Assembly (NCBI GenBank): GCA_013396635.1
Contig: WBMW01001709.1
Location: forward strand, 382,943 to 446,942
Length of the DNA: 64,000 bases
Direction of reading: 5' to 3'
Source of the DNA: Penelope pileata
Taxonomy: Eukaryota > Chordata > Aves > Galliformes > Cracidae
The first letter of the stretch is position 1. Each line of letters starts with the position of its first letter. The notes beneath the pieces were generated by a model. The model was not told the DNA's origin, ran no database searches, and worked only from the letters and a program-made list of their open reading frames with translations. This document shows, one piece after another, positions 13,301 through 28,300 of the stretch. A program made the position numbers and the translations under genes.

Positions 13301-16300
13301 CGGTCACTCAGCCAAAGGAATTTAATTTGACTGTACCCAAGCCACGTGCCATCCTTGTACCTCTGCCAATACCAGTCCTGGAAAAAAGTACACCTGTAAG
13401 TTTATTTACGCTTTGTCAGATACTGTGTTTTATGTGTTCTTGTGCCCAAAATCACGGTAAGGGAGTTAATATTTCAAAATAATTGTGGAAAATCTACAAC
13501 ATTTGATAGACTGACAAAGATTTATTTAATATTCGGTGTTATTAAAGGTCAGATTTCTAAAAAATGACTAATTCTTTTCATTGCAGTGAATCTTGTGTAA
13601 GGAAACTGTAAGCCAAATAAAGGAAAGGGAGAAAGTTGTTTCCTGTAGTTTGCATCTTTTGGAGGTAAAAGGATACAATGGATACAAGTTGAAGAAGGCA
13701 TGATACAAAAGTGTCTGGTAGTCTTTGGATTTGTAAGGTGCTTGCTTTGGATAATGCAGTGAAGCAGGTACAAAAAGAATATTCAAACTAAAAATTTTAT
13801 AAACTAGATGGATATTTTTTGGAAGATGAACTTATTAAAATAATGGGTGGTCCAGCATGGAGCCAGGAGCTGGACTCGATCCTTATGGATCCCTTCCAAC
13901 TCAGGATATTCTGTGATTCGTAGCAAAGCAATTTCAGTGGAGACGGACTCCAGTTTTGCAGCTCCTCCTTGAGAGTGGGATTTTACTCCTTGCTATTTGT
14001 ATTAGTGCTGAATCTCTAAAATTATTCTTTTCCTGTTTAAATTTATTGCTCACATACAAATGAGTTGACTTTGTCTTTGAAATGCTAAGATTTTATTTTA
14101 CTAAATGTCTAAGATTCTGACTCAGTTACACTGGTACAAACCAGAGACACAAATTAGCTCACTGGGGTAAGGCAAACAGGCTTTGGGATCAAGTTGCTAT
14201 GACTAACTTAAAGACTCCAAAATCATCTATATTTAAATGCAGTGGGAAGCAAGCTTGGAAGTTATAGTTTTAAGCATTATCTGCCACCTTGTATTAGCAC
14301 TTCAGATTTTAAATAATACATATGCTGAATGCTTTTAGATACCATTTACATCTTGGGACAGCAAAGCAATTTAATGGTACTGTGTTATACAGTTAATGGG
14401 ATTTTACACTGAAACATCTTAATACCAGGCTCTGAAAAACTACATTTAACGACTACTTAATCAGTGTGGGAATGAGTCATATTGCTGTCATTTTAGTACC
14501 TTTATGCCGTGTGGCCCCTCTTAGAATGAATTTGCTTTAATGCAGATGTGTTTACTGAGCTTCATTTGTGTTGTTAGGGTTACACTAAATTTGGATTACA
14601 TTCTGGCCAAGTCTGCAAATACAAAAGCTGGTGTGAATCTAAAACCATTAGTGTTGTAGTGGCATATGTTGTGCTCATTTCTGCACCTACCTTAGCAAAT
14701 TAAACATCGCTTTAATTTGCCGTGTTGTTGCCAGCATCACCATTTTAGATCCTGAACTTTCAGCAGAGACTGAAAAGACAGTCCAGATGGCAAGAAAGAT
14801 GTAGGAAAGTGGGAGCAGTCCATAGTTTTGGCTACTGTGAGGTGCAGAGTTGTGTGTTATTGAGAGGAATGCACAGAAATAAAGCTCTTCCAGATCACAT
14901 CCCATAATCTGCTGCAGAAATGTGCCTGTCCATTTTCTCACAAAGTTTTAGTTTTATGAGATATCTGTTTTTCCTCATGGTTCTTATTTGTCTGGCAAAG
15001 AGCTTATGTTGCACGTTAGCAGGGAGTATTGTGATCACAGTAACTACAGGCAGAGTTACTGCTCCAATTTGAAATAACTGTATGAATTCATATGGAGGTG
15101 TCTGGATTTTAAACAATAAAGTTATTGTATCCCTACAATGAAATTGGCTCATTTTGATTAATAGGATCATTATTGTAGGTCTTTCTTCCTGCTAGGTTGC
15201 ATTATATAACGTAGTAGAGATAAATGCAAAGCAGGATGATATGTATTGTTTACGTTGAGTTGAGGTACTGCTGTGAAAACACACTCCCTTCACTGGACAG
15301 GGCTGGAGATGTGGCTTATTGCAGAAGACAGTGATCAATATTGAGATGGGAGTCTCTACCAGCATGGAGATGTTTTGTTGGGGTAACATAGGCCTGGAAG
15401 GTTCGGATTATTGTCATCATAAACATTCTTCAAAAATGGGGGAGATTTTCCTCATTATTTCAGCTGTGCCTCATGAATGGACTTGCTTGATTTTAATCAA
15501 TAATTAAATGGATGATTTAATTTGACCAGTACAGATGCTTTTATTTGCAAATATGTAGATCAAACAATGTACTTTCCTTTATGATCTTGTTACCTATAAA
15601 AACAGAAGCTTTTAGTACAATAAGCACTGCATTAACCTGCCCTTGTCTATCTTACAACAGTAACTTTAAAAAACAGAATTGTGATCACTACCAAAGTTCA
15701 AAGTGCTTATTCATCATTTTGTATAATATTTCCCTCTCACACCTCTTCCTGAAGCTTATATTCTCCTGGCATTGTGAAATGGCCTCATCTTATCTAATAT
15801 AAGGTATTTCTATTTGGGTGTGTATTTTGGGAACAATTAAACAAAATCGAGCTGTTTCTTAGAAGTCATTTGTCACTCTCCAGATATTTGCTTCTCTGCA
15901 CCTTTAAGGCAGTAAGTACCCCACACTGGGCCTGGAGCTTATCCAGAACTGCAGGAGGATGCACTGTTTCAGGGCCCATTAGAAAAGCCTGTAGTTGTGC
16001 TCCTTTCTGCATGGTGTCAGCTCAGTGAGTACATCATGCCATTTTGTTCTTCCTTAAAATTCTCATGATGCCTACTCCTTAAATAAACCTCCAGTGAAAG
16101 CATACCCAGAAAGTGTAGGTGAACCTGACCATAGGCTGGAGGAAAGGCAAGCTTGGCGTGCCTTACTCCCAGCCCCCTTTTTTTGCACTTAGGATTAAGT
16201 AGGCGCAGTTTGGCCTTTCTGATCTCTCTATTGCTGGAATTTGCAATTTGCTTATAGTGATTTATTCCTCCTCTTCTGACAACTGCAAGTTGTTTATTAT

Positions 16301-19300
16301 TATAAAGGGTAATTGCTGTGCTGTCTGTCTGACTGCTTGGTACCCATAACCATGGCATCTGAGGGCTAAATTACAAGGCTGGGATCATTTTTGAAGCAGC
16401 TGATTGAAAAGTCTCCTCCTTAAATTACTTGGAATGAGCACAGCAGTTTCTGTGGAGAGATCTTCAGCTTACACTGGCAGATGATTGCAGTTTTGCAGGT
16501 AAAGCACATGACTGGGAAGAGTGAAATAAACTGATACTCACTGCCTGAGCAACCCTTTGCAAATCCTCTGGGCTTTAATTTCTCCATCCATAAAAGCATA
16601 ATAAAAAATTGTAGATACTGCTGGGAAATACTTTCAGTTCTACTTCACTTAAAAAGCTCACAAAAATATTGAGCAGTCTCACCCATGCATTTAATTGCTA
16701 GCATTTTATATTTGTGCATTTGTTTTGCCTGTAGATGTCAAACAGCAAAGGCAGTGGAAAGTCCATCAGTGCCATGAGTTTTTCAAAGCATAGCTCTTTA
16801 TATAGTCCAGTAAAACTAGATGGGATCTCCCCATTCCCATTACAGACTTTTCCCAGTAATTCTTGAATTAATTCTGAAACTTCTATCAAATGTGGAACAC
16901 TTTTAGCAAGATAAATATTTAAGCAGATGTCGTGTAAGCTGGTGGACTATCTCACCCACACAGGAAGGAGACATCCAGTCTTTTTCCAGATTCTGCTTAA
17001 GCAAACACTGAAATCTCCCAGAAGCTTCAGCCAAGATCAAAACCATGCAGCCTTGTTCCCCCTTCTGCCTAGTCTCCTGTTGAGCCATAGGACAACCAGA
17101 CTGTACAATTTTCATTTTATCTGTAGCACTTTCTGACGTGAATGCTTCCCCAAATTTCTGACTAATGCTCAGTCTTCTACCTCTAAACATTTAAGCTACA
17201 TCTCCAGTAATGTCCCTTTACAAGGACATCAGGGCAACCACAGCAGACCAGAGCAAATACCCATGTTGCACAGTGTATTTTTTCCAGCAGTGACCAAACT
17301 CTCAGATGCCTAGGAAGAGCACCGGGATAAGACAAGCAGAGTTGCTGCTGTCTCCAACAACCTGCTCAGCCTCCAAACATTTCAGCTCAGACTTTCTGCT
17401 GTTCTTGGGCACTTAATGACCTTCACAGTGTTTATCTCTCCTAAACTTCTTTAGAGCCTCTGTAAACTTGTCACCACACACTGTGTCAAAGGGCCCCACC
17501 ACTTAACTTCTTGCAGCTGCCCCACTGGTGCTATGAAGCTGAAGTTTATGACACGCCAAACAGAACTTTTCCCTTTCTAGCAATTTCTTTTTCCCCTTCA
17601 TAGGGCCTATGGTGTTTTTTATTTCTTTAACCTTTCTTGTACTTGTTTCAGATTTTTCTTTCTTTCTCATTCGTTGTCCAGAGCTCTTATTACACTGGAC
17701 AGGTATGAAAAGCCTGGGTGGTCCCAGCTAATTGGAATCTGTCCATAGCTTGTATGCTGGCAGGAGTAGAAAAGAAACAATATTTTAAAAATAACTGTGG
17801 CTGCTTTATGGTGAAGGTGAATGTGGTGGTTTCCCTGCAAGGCTATATTACTTTGTATGTTTTATATCACATATTGTGGATATTATTGCTTTTTTGTTTA
17901 GGTTCCTCCAAGCACCTACAAGCCTCCAAAGGAAAAAAAGCAACTAGAGGAAATGAAAACAAAAAATCGCCAAAAAGCAGAAGTAAGTGCATTATGTTCC
18001 TGTTCTAGTCTTTTCTTCTAAACATTTGTTCTGCAATTTGTACCAGTTTTCACAAGTCATAGAACTCTATCTGAAACATATTTGCTTTTGCAGCTGATAG
18101 CTCCCGTCTCTTTCCCTAGATTCAAGAAGTTCGTATTTTCTATTTTGTTCTATCACCCTTTGTCCATCTTCTTTATTTTAATATTAATTCTCTGGGTGAA
18201 GATCCACCCTTTATTCACACAGTTACATGAGAGATTATGCAAATAACTGCATAAGGCAACACAACAATTGTCTAATTACGTAAGTCAAACACAATTACTT
18301 TATTCTCTTCACAAGCTAGAAACTGGCTCTTTTACTTCCACAGGACATGTGGCTATTTAACACGTTCACATCAAGGCTTCAAACATGAAATATGTTCAAT
18401 ATTTTTATTTGCTTTCTGTAGTAGCTGATAAATAACCACATCATTACTCACAGTAGATTCTAACTTCTTTTTCATGCGGGCTTCATACTCTTTCCTTCAT
18501 TGGACTGAGAGAGTGGAAAGTCGTCATGATTTGTAAAGAAGCAGAGTACATGGTCTGTGTGTTAAGACAGCAGAGAAGGGAGGGCCTGGAAGTGCCCTCG
18601 CAGAAAGAAACAGATTAGTTATTTGAATTGATCCAAACTTTGATACGAAACCTGTTCAATAGGTTAGCTCCTATCATGGTTAAAGCAGATTATTGTCGTC
18701 TTCTCCTTGGAAGGGAATTAATTAAATGTCAGTTCCCACTTTCTTTCTTCCTTCCCACACTGCAATCACCATCTCCAATCCAGTCACAGTGTAAGCATGA
18801 TAAAAGGTGTGCTGTTGACTTGTTTTTATCTGCATCCTCCACGTCCATGCCTTACTCTAGCTTTCAGTAGCTAGTACTCGTCTGAGATCATTTATCACTG
18901 CTCTGGGCTCTCCTGACGTCCTTGTGAGAGGAGCATTGGATTCTGTTCCTAAACTATAACAAAGGCTATAATATGTGATAGATTCTGGGGGAATAAACTT
19001 TCCGTTCCTTTTGCTGGCCCATCACATTACCAATGCTTGGTATTTCATTATCTAACAATACTGCATTGTTTTTTATCCTTTTATTATTTCCACATTGTGG
19101 AGAAAGCACACATCAATTTGTCTGTGTGCTTATTTGTACATACAAACTTCCTAGCAAAATTGTGGAGGAAAAGCTAGATATCACAGTGCCTGTATTGTCA
19201 AAAATCTATGACAGCTATAAAATCACTTAAATACCAGCAACGTTCTTCAGTGAAGAAAATGTATGAATACAAGGAACAAAAGAAAACTGCCACAGAAATT

Positions 19301-22300
19301 ATAGCTGCAATAACAGCAGTTTTTGTTGCCTCTGGAATGTTATAAAAAGCATCCAAAGCATTCACAAAGGTCAGTTCCCTGGGCTGTTTGCTAAACAAGC
19401 TGAAATGTTGGGTCCTAAAAGAAATATGCATTAAGAAATGCCATTTGTTTCATAGCATTTTTGCAATAGCTATAGCAGGCATTGAAAGTACTATGAGCAG
19501 CTGTGAAAAACAGAGTGAACACACTGGTAACCATACTATAGATGGCCACGGAAGTGCTGATATTATGGACAGCTGCCCACAAGAAAGCCATTGGAAAATC
19601 TAGTCTATGTTTCACAAATTTTGATTAGAGATTACTGTTTACAATCAAAAGAAATATTTAAAACAAGGCAATGTGATTGCCTGTACTTTCGCCCTTTGAA
19701 GTGACAGATGGAATTACTGCTATGGATATGCCTATTGGAGCAATTCTTTGGTGCTCAGATCTCCAGATCATAGTCTTCTTATTTGACTAAAAACAAAGCC
19801 ATTGTTTCACAGCTATGTGGAAACAGTTACTGTCTATGGGACTGATATACCATGAGGATTTTAAGTTTGAATGAGCAGCACTTTTCACGTGGGCAGACCT
19901 AGCAAAGGGCCTGATGCCCTATGCAAAGATTACAACCACGTAGATATATGTAGACAATCAAGACTTGCCTACTACAAATTTTCATCAGTAATGACAATTC
20001 ATTTAAATACTAACTCCAGGCTTCATTCTTTGGAAACAAAATAGTATACTGGTCTGTGCTGCAGGGTTTTTTTCAGACAGAAAATTCTTAGAGAATGTAA
20101 ATGTAACATACAACTGAAGCTGATTGCTTTTATTCTAGGATCTGCTTCTGAAAGCAAACACTAACCCATTCAGGTGTGCAGCCATGAAGCCAGAAAAGGG
20201 AGAGGTATGCTGCAAAATACTTTACTACTTAAATATTCCATCAGTTGAATTTGACTACTTCAATAATTTCTTGGAATGTTCTCTGACACCATATTTTGTC
20301 TTCCCAATATCTATTTCAGTTTAGAGCTGAGTACATTCATGATCTGCAGGTAGAATTCAATAGCCAATTGTAACATCACTGTTACTTTTTTGGTGTTATT
20401 TTGGTCAATAAAGGCCTTAGAAATAAAATAATCTTTGCAATAAGTTTTTATTTGGATCTACATTTGTATAGTCATTTGATATGAAATATTCCCAGTTTAT
20501 TGGGTGTACATAGCTGGTTTTGAGGATATAACAAAACCAATATTTCCAGTGATCGTATTTGTTACTCCATGTGAATATTCAGGAATGATTTTCAGTAAAG
20601 ATCTAACATGTTTTGCTGAATATTTGGAAATATCTCCCTGAAATGAAAAAATATGTTTTCAGCATGAACTGCAGAATACACATGACAGTATGAAGAGCAG
20701 GCCAGCATTTCAGGCTCAAAAGATCCAAAGCAAGGTGAGTAACATTTCAGATCCCATTGCAAGATGTACTTGAAATTTTTTGAGTGAAAATACAAATTTT
20801 GTGGTGATGCAAACTCTCCTGGAATCTGTGGTTTTACACCATGTTCTGTGGCCAGGAGAACGGGATGGATTGGGATTATGGTTCATAATTTTAGGCCTAT
20901 GGACCTTTAACAATCCACAAGGAAATGATCAGGGAGCTACAGGAGTGTGCCTGCTCCAGGAGGGAAGTCAAACTAGGAGCCAAAGGTAATAATAAAAGCA
21001 CAGGCAGTGCCCACACCAACTAGGACGCAGGTTACAGTGTCTGAACAGGACAAGGCTGGTGGTAGTGATAGGCTCTGCTGACTGCCAGTCATCCTTACAC
21101 AAAGCAAAGTAATGAGCTCTGCGGTCCACCAGGAAGACCAGTCAGGAAACAATGCTATGTCAACCCAGGTATATGCTGGAAGTCCAGTAAGGACAGCAGC
21201 ATACAGAACTGGAGAGATGACACAGAGCAGAATTACCTCCAGTGTAACAGGCAAGCGCTGATGACCAGACCTGAGCTGGTTCCTGGACCAGTGGGCAAAG
21301 GGTCTGAGTGGAGGTGCTGGGTGAGGCTGGTCACAGCAATTATAGCCTGTTGGTTCCCTCAGAATGCTGACAGGTGTGTTGTCTGCAGTTGCACAATGAA
21401 ACCATTTTGCCTTAATGGTGTTTTCAACTCCAAATGGAGTTTTTATGCAAAATGATGAGGATTAAGAATAGCCCACAGAGAGAAAAGAATTGTGAACTAA
21501 TGGTTTAAGAATTCAGCACAGGGACAGAAGAATCTTATATCTATGAAACACTGTTTCAAAATGAGATCCTAAAGAATGATAAGCAACAACTCCAGGTAAT
21601 GACCGCCTTGTATGCCATAGACAGTCGGTCTGCATATTTATCTTCTGTCCTTTGTACACATACTCAAGTCATAAAATCTGCTAAACTGATTGTTTCTCTG
21701 CTACAATTTCCAAAGGTCAGAGAACTGTAAATATGGAAAACTTGCTCCACCCTTGGTTGTATAATACATGAAAACTCACATTGCTATTTCTGCAATATAT
21801 ATGCTACAAATGATCTTCAGTCTTACGTCGTTCATTCTGTCACCTTTCATTTATTTCAAGTTCATATCCAGAATAGTTTAATGTAGAAATTGTGCTTGTA
21901 TTGTGACCTCAAAAACCTGGGGAGCAGGTCTACCTACTTTTTAAAACTGTTTAGGTACAGTTCTTATACACTTTGGAAAGAATGATTCCCTGCTTGGGGA
22001 ACTGGGCTTCTGATAACAATTTCTAAGGCATCCATCAGATACCAAAGTTATCTTTAATAACAGTATCAGCTACTCAGTCTGCTTACTAAGAGTCTAAGAG
22101 CATTTAAATTAGAGGAAAGCAGTCACATCCCAGTTTCTTCAGCCCTCAAAAGAAAAAATATATCAGCAAACACCTACGCAATTAAGCCAAACATAGGACC
22201 TGTAATTATGTGAACTTGGTTCAAGAATATGTGTATTCCACCTTCTTTTCTTGTAATTTAGAATATTGAAACATAAATGCAGACTAAGGAGAGTCAAGCC

Positions 22301-25300
22301 ATCTGCCTAAATGGCATAAAGAAAAATATGGATCTGGCATCTTATTGTATTGATCCGGAAAATTTGTAACACCTTCTAGTGTCTTCTCTAGGAGCACAAT
22401 CAGTTTTATCTCATCTAAACACATTTGCCATTAAGATTAGTTAGATGGTATTCAAGAAGCAGCTATAACTTTTAAGTTGAGGTAGGCATATTGTTACTGA
22501 CTTTCAAAATACTTTCTATTCATTTTGCCTTCCTATCTGTGCAACTCTGTGAGAAGACAAATCATAGAGGAAAGTTTATCCAGTACGTGTTATAAAGAGC
22601 ATAATCTGTCCTCAAATCAATGACATCATATAATGTTTTAACAAACTATTATTTTCTTTTCCTCTTTTTAGAACACCCACCGTATATTCAATGCATTTTT
22701 TCATTTCTGTCAGGCACATTTATTATGTGCAGCAACAATTATTTCTGATTACTGTTCCAAAATCTCTATTCATCTTTTTCACTGCAAGAGTGAGAGTACA
22801 AATGCATCATCACTGTCTCAATCTGCTTCTTGCTCATATCAGGCCTTGTTCTTTACATATTTATTGGCTTTGGTGAGCTGCTGTGTGTTCATTAGGTGAT
22901 CATAGTGAATACAGTCTTTTTCCACAAGAATTACAGTGGTTTACATTTTGCCAGATTTTTCCATTTTTGCAAAAGGGGAAGGTATCTTGTGACAGAAGGG
23001 GAAAGAGTAAAGTTCAAAATGTCCTTGGTACCACATGAAACAGAAGAATCTTTTCAGTTATTTTGTTTATGCTTGTCTGCACATATCTTGGGAGTTCTAG
23101 TTATCTTCTCTATATGGGTTTCAGTCATATTTCTGTTTAATAAACTGAGAAACTTGAAGTTGTAAGCATTTCCATAATCAGTCTTAGCTCAGTTCTCTAT
23201 CCACATTGTAGTTAGTAAATACAGAACATGATACCTGTATGTGCAGGTAATTGCCAAAAATATGGAAACTTCTGCATATATCAGAGGAAATGTCTGCTCT
23301 AAGCTAGTATAGGGTATAATGCAGACTGGAGAGGGAATGCCGAGGGGAAATGTCAGTGTAATGCAGAAGATACTGAGAAGGGCTGAGAAATGGAAGAATA
23401 TTATCATATCAAAAGGAAGGATACCATGAGGCATTGAGAAGAAAAACTCCAGTGAGTCAAACAAAAGAAACAAAACACATCATTTTGGGTTCTTGTCCTA
23501 AGCTCTTTGAGTTATCATCATTTTGCCAGTAAGTAGGCAGGTAGTTAATTTTTGGCCATTGAAATGTGCCATCTGTGTGGAAAACACAGTAATTCTACTT
23601 AGCAAATTTTCAGGTGATAGCATGCATTCATTATCCTCAACCTGCCTAATTAGTATCAATTATAAAATGTCCCTTTTCAGTATATAGCTTGAGTGATTCT
23701 GTGCATCTGCTTCTCAGCTACTCATTAAGCTGTTAATTTGGAGTTTAAATACACATTTGGATTCTAAACAGAGGATCTGCCTGGACTTAGGTCAAATGTG
23801 TTGTGTCTAAGCTTTGCTTTTTGCAGGAATTACCCCAGCTCTTGTCCTGTCTGCCCTGCTTTACTTTGGTTCTGGTTAGGGCTAATTATATGCAATTTAA
23901 ATTGACATATTTTGTCATCTGAGCAGCCTACATATGCAAGGAGCATTTTTAACTGGCAGAGATTGTTCCCTTCCTCATGCAGTATTTAGAGGTTTTCTGG
24001 GAGTTAGTCCTAAGGCAGTGCTCAGAAGAAGTACAAAGCAGCCCCAGGATCTGGTCCAAGTTGTACCATGAAGACTGAGAGTCACTGAGAACTCTGCTTC
24101 CACTGTCTAGAAAATGGGTACGGCTATTGGTAATGCTAGTTGTCTTAGAAATATTTTTTTAAGTTAAAATAGTGATTATTTGCAAAAAAAGTTTTTGAGA
24201 CCTTCATGTGAGGGGTACTGCTTATGCATTACTTTAATGTTTTTTGCTAATTTACCTTCCCTCAGAGACAGGCATACAAAATATTTTATTTTGGAAGCAG
24301 TTTATTTTCTTCGTCCAAACCAGATGGAATCCATGCACACTGTGTACATGAGCACTGAACAAATGGAAGGAAGTGAACACATTCTAAGGGATTTGACATG
24401 GTCCAAGAGTGATTACAAATTTATAATCCACTTGGGGGACTTTGCTGATTTCTTAAGCAGCTTGAGTGGTTTATGAACAGCATGCAATTTCATTGTGAAT
24501 GTCAGATTAATGCTAGATGAATGCTTTAAGCAAAATTTATACTGTCTTGGGTCGATTTATTTAACCCATAGAAATGTTTTTATGCTCTGTTTTATGGTTT
24601 ACATTACTAACGATAGTATATACATTCCCTTTCCTGACAGATCGACAATATACCTATTAAATTAAATGCAGCAGCTATTTTAAGAGAGGGTGCCCTCTAT
24701 CAGCGGAAAATGGAACAGGAGCTCAAGAGGTACGATCATGCGTCTTTCTCAGATTATTTTTCACACCCCTTAACATGGAATAATTGACAACATTAAAATA
24801 ATTAAGCAAGCTCCAGGTAAGCTGATAGAATCTTTTGTAAGGCATTAGGAAGCTATTCTGTAAGTACTGCTGACAATCAGAAAAGTGGACTAAAATGGAA
24901 GTCTGCACCGAAGTCGTTGTTTCACTATAGGTGCTGTGCAGTGTAACTATGTTCTGATTTAGCACTCTGGGTAGTTTCTGCTTGTGAAGTCCAATAAAGA
25001 TCAACTGTGATATCTGTTCCAATTCTGCAGAATAAATAATGACCCAAATGCACATCTACCTCTGTGTCCCTTGTAAAAGGAGCATATATATTAAGCCAAA
25101 TCATTTCATATACCTTCATTTTTTCGATGGTCTGGGGGAAACTACATGCCAAAGTTGATAGTAAAATTTGTTTATCTGTATATAGAAATAGCTATCCCTT
25201 TCTATTACAGTAAGGTGTTAGGGAGGACTAAATGTGCTGCTCCATGAGGCTGGATGAGCCAGGAGCTGCGGGTGACAGCAAGGCACACACCGACAGTGTC

Positions 25301-28300
25301 CTCACTGACAAGCTGCTCCGTCCCGTAGTACCCTAGCAAGGCAGCAGTGCGGGTCCAGTGAGAGGAACCAGGGTCAGCCAGCAGTCCTGTTATTGCCAGA
25401 CGAGTCCATAGGGATGAGTCCAGCCAAGGCTAGGCCAGAGACAAGTAGACAGGCTGGGGTCAGCAGGTACAAGGCTGGGCATTGGCATTGGCATACCCAC
25501 AACATAGGTTAGGCAAGGACAAAGGCTGCTACCACAAGCTTAAATGTAGCTCCCAGGAAGAAACTCCACACACAACAAGAATTTTCTCAGCTCTTCTTCA
25601 GACAGTTCTTCTCACTGCAGTCGGACCCAGTGGTGTACAGCTGCCTTTGACTACAGGCAACTGAATCCGAGGGGCAGGGAGTGAGAGGCTGCAGGTCCTT
25701 TTGGTGCACATAGGCCTCTGACATAGGGAAGCCTGACTATGCAGCATAGGTTTTCAGCTGACATTAATTAAGCTTCTGAATGTCTATGGCACTCTATTTA
25801 GAAATACAGAACATTTTTACTAATAATTTTAACTAAGATAAAACTTTTATCATTGTCATCTTGCTTTAGTATTATTACTAATCCACCTGACTTAGCAAGC
25901 TAAGGACTAAATATTGTTAGCATTTTTAGTCCTGGAATAACTGTCTAAAGTTGAGTTTGGTTTTTGGACTTAGGAAATTTTGATATATGGATCAGGATTT
26001 CAGCAGTAAGATATTCAGGCTGAGAGAGTTGGGGCTGTTCAGCCTGGAGAAGAGAAGGCTTCAGGGGGGACCATACAGCAGCCTTCCAATACCTGAAGAG
26101 AGCCTACAGGAAAGATGGGGAGGGACTTTTTACAAGGACAGGTAATGACAGGACAAGGGGTAATGGGTATAAATTGAAAGAGAGTAGATTTAGACTAGAT
26201 ATAAGCAAGAAGTTCTTGCTGTGAGGGTGGTGAGCCACTGGAACAGGTTGCCCAGAGAAGTTGTGGATGCCCCCGCCCTGAAAGTGTTCAAAGCCAGGCT
26301 GGATGGGGCTTTGGGCAACCTGGTCTAGTGGGAGGTGTCCTTGCCCATAGCAGGGGGGTTGGAACAAGATGATCTCTAAGGTCCCTTCCAACCTGAACCA
26401 TTCTGATATTATGTATCACTCAGGTTGTGCCTATCCTTAACAGCTGTGTATGTACACTGATGTTTTTTCATACAATTATACATGATACTGTTCACTCTAT
26501 CTGGCAGAATTTTATTGCACTCAGCAAAGGAATGTTTCCCCTTAGTGTAACACTATTTTGTATTCATGAGATGTAATCTTCAGCTGCATTTAACACACAA
26601 CAGATATATATATATGCATTGAGGAGCAACAGTAAGGCACAGCTCACTGCATTTTTGTGTCTCTGCCCAAATTCTTGGCTCATTCAATCCTCTGCTGCTG
26701 GACTTTGAGGGGCCTGCTGCAGGGCTTTGCTTGGCTTTTCTATCTCGGCCAAGTACAAAAAATGTGTTTTTACTTAATAGCTGAATACTTCTTTGCCTCA
26801 TTACAACAATGTTAGAGGATTATTGAACTGGCAAAATACAAAACAGGAGCAGAAATAAGCAGAGAAGTTTTTAGTTCTATATGGTCAAGTGGCCAAGAAA
26901 ACTGCCAAAGAGAAAACTTATTTGTTCTTTCTACCTCTAAGCAAAGTAATCTCTGAGAAAATGTATATACCTTTGGCCTGATTCTCCTTGCTTTATGAGA
27001 ATACAGATGTAAATAAAGTTAGCCCTCTCTTCAGGCTTTCCTGTGCTGAAAGCTTTCACATCCATGCCCTCATACATTTTCTTACTGCCTGACTTTCCCA
27101 GGCTTTCCACTTAGTAGGAACACTTCTTAGACTGGAATTCAAATATCTGGTAGATGACTTTGCAGTGACCACCCTTTTTCTCTGCAGAGATCAAACACGG
27201 TATGTCACAACAAACTTCTAGAAATGTTTTGCAACCAAATGCAGGGCTGGAGAGCCAGGTCTCTGTTATGATATACTCTTCCTTCACTCTTGCAGAATTG
27301 AAAATTTGGTACGAGGGGCTGGCGACCCATCTGAATTCTTGGAATGGCAAAAACAAATGCGTGGAAAAGATCTGGAAGAGCAACTGGCTGAAATAGAGTG
27401 TAGGAGGCTACAAGGGAAACTGAGTTATGAAGAGGCAGTTTTAGCCCATCAGAATATAATTCAAGAAAATAAGAAGAAAGCTGATCTAATAAGAGAAGAG
27501 GTAATACGGCGTTGTTCAAATTTTGCTTGCATTCAATCAGTGCAGAACTTACTATAGATGATATCTATTACACGTGGTTATAAAAGTCCTATACAGCATC
27601 CTTACCTATAACTTCAACACACTGCAATGCTTATATATTAAAGTAGTTTTTACAAGTGTTTGATTTGATTGATAGCACTTCTGAATTCAATTGAATAAAA
27701 ACAGAAAACTAAAGCATTTTGCCCTTTATTCACTTCATCATGAATATTCTTTTTGTACAGGTACTGAGATACTGAGTACTGTTTGCAATGAAATCACCAA
27801 TATAGGACTAATTTCACTGTCATGTTAAAATGAGAGCCATAAATATAAACAATTTTTTTTTCTTAAACAGATATAATTCAATTTATTTCATATTATCTGA
27901 CACGCCTGTATCTCTCCTAGGGGAAATTTCAGACAGGGAACCCTCTACATATATGGAAAACTAAATCCTTATGCCAAGAAGTACCTTTTCACACATTTCC
28001 AATGTGGCAAATCACATTTTCCCCAAAATATTGCTAGATCTTTTCATTTGTTGTTTTTTTTTTTTTTTCCCCCAAACTCACATCACATTTTTCTGGTTCT
28101 TTTCCTATAAACTAAACAAATGCTCAAGAAATAACCAAATTCCATAGAATTAATAGTTTCAATAGCCACTATCACAGGCTGTGCCCACTATTTTTCTTTT
28201 CTATTAACCTGGTTTGTTGCTATGTCCTGTAGGCTATGCCCTCTTGGCCACCCCTCACAGTTGTCAGTAGTGACTCAGCAACTTAGGATGGAAACACAAA

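Larger units (their letters stand above)
24730..27295 (+). other. CFAP99: CFAP99 intron after visible exon 8
   Basis: This is a 2.6-kb intron with a GC-shifted block (about 25230-25720) and a roughly 400-bp CR1 copy. A short TA run occurs near 26605-26615. Otherwise nothing is recognised. Confidence 0.65.
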
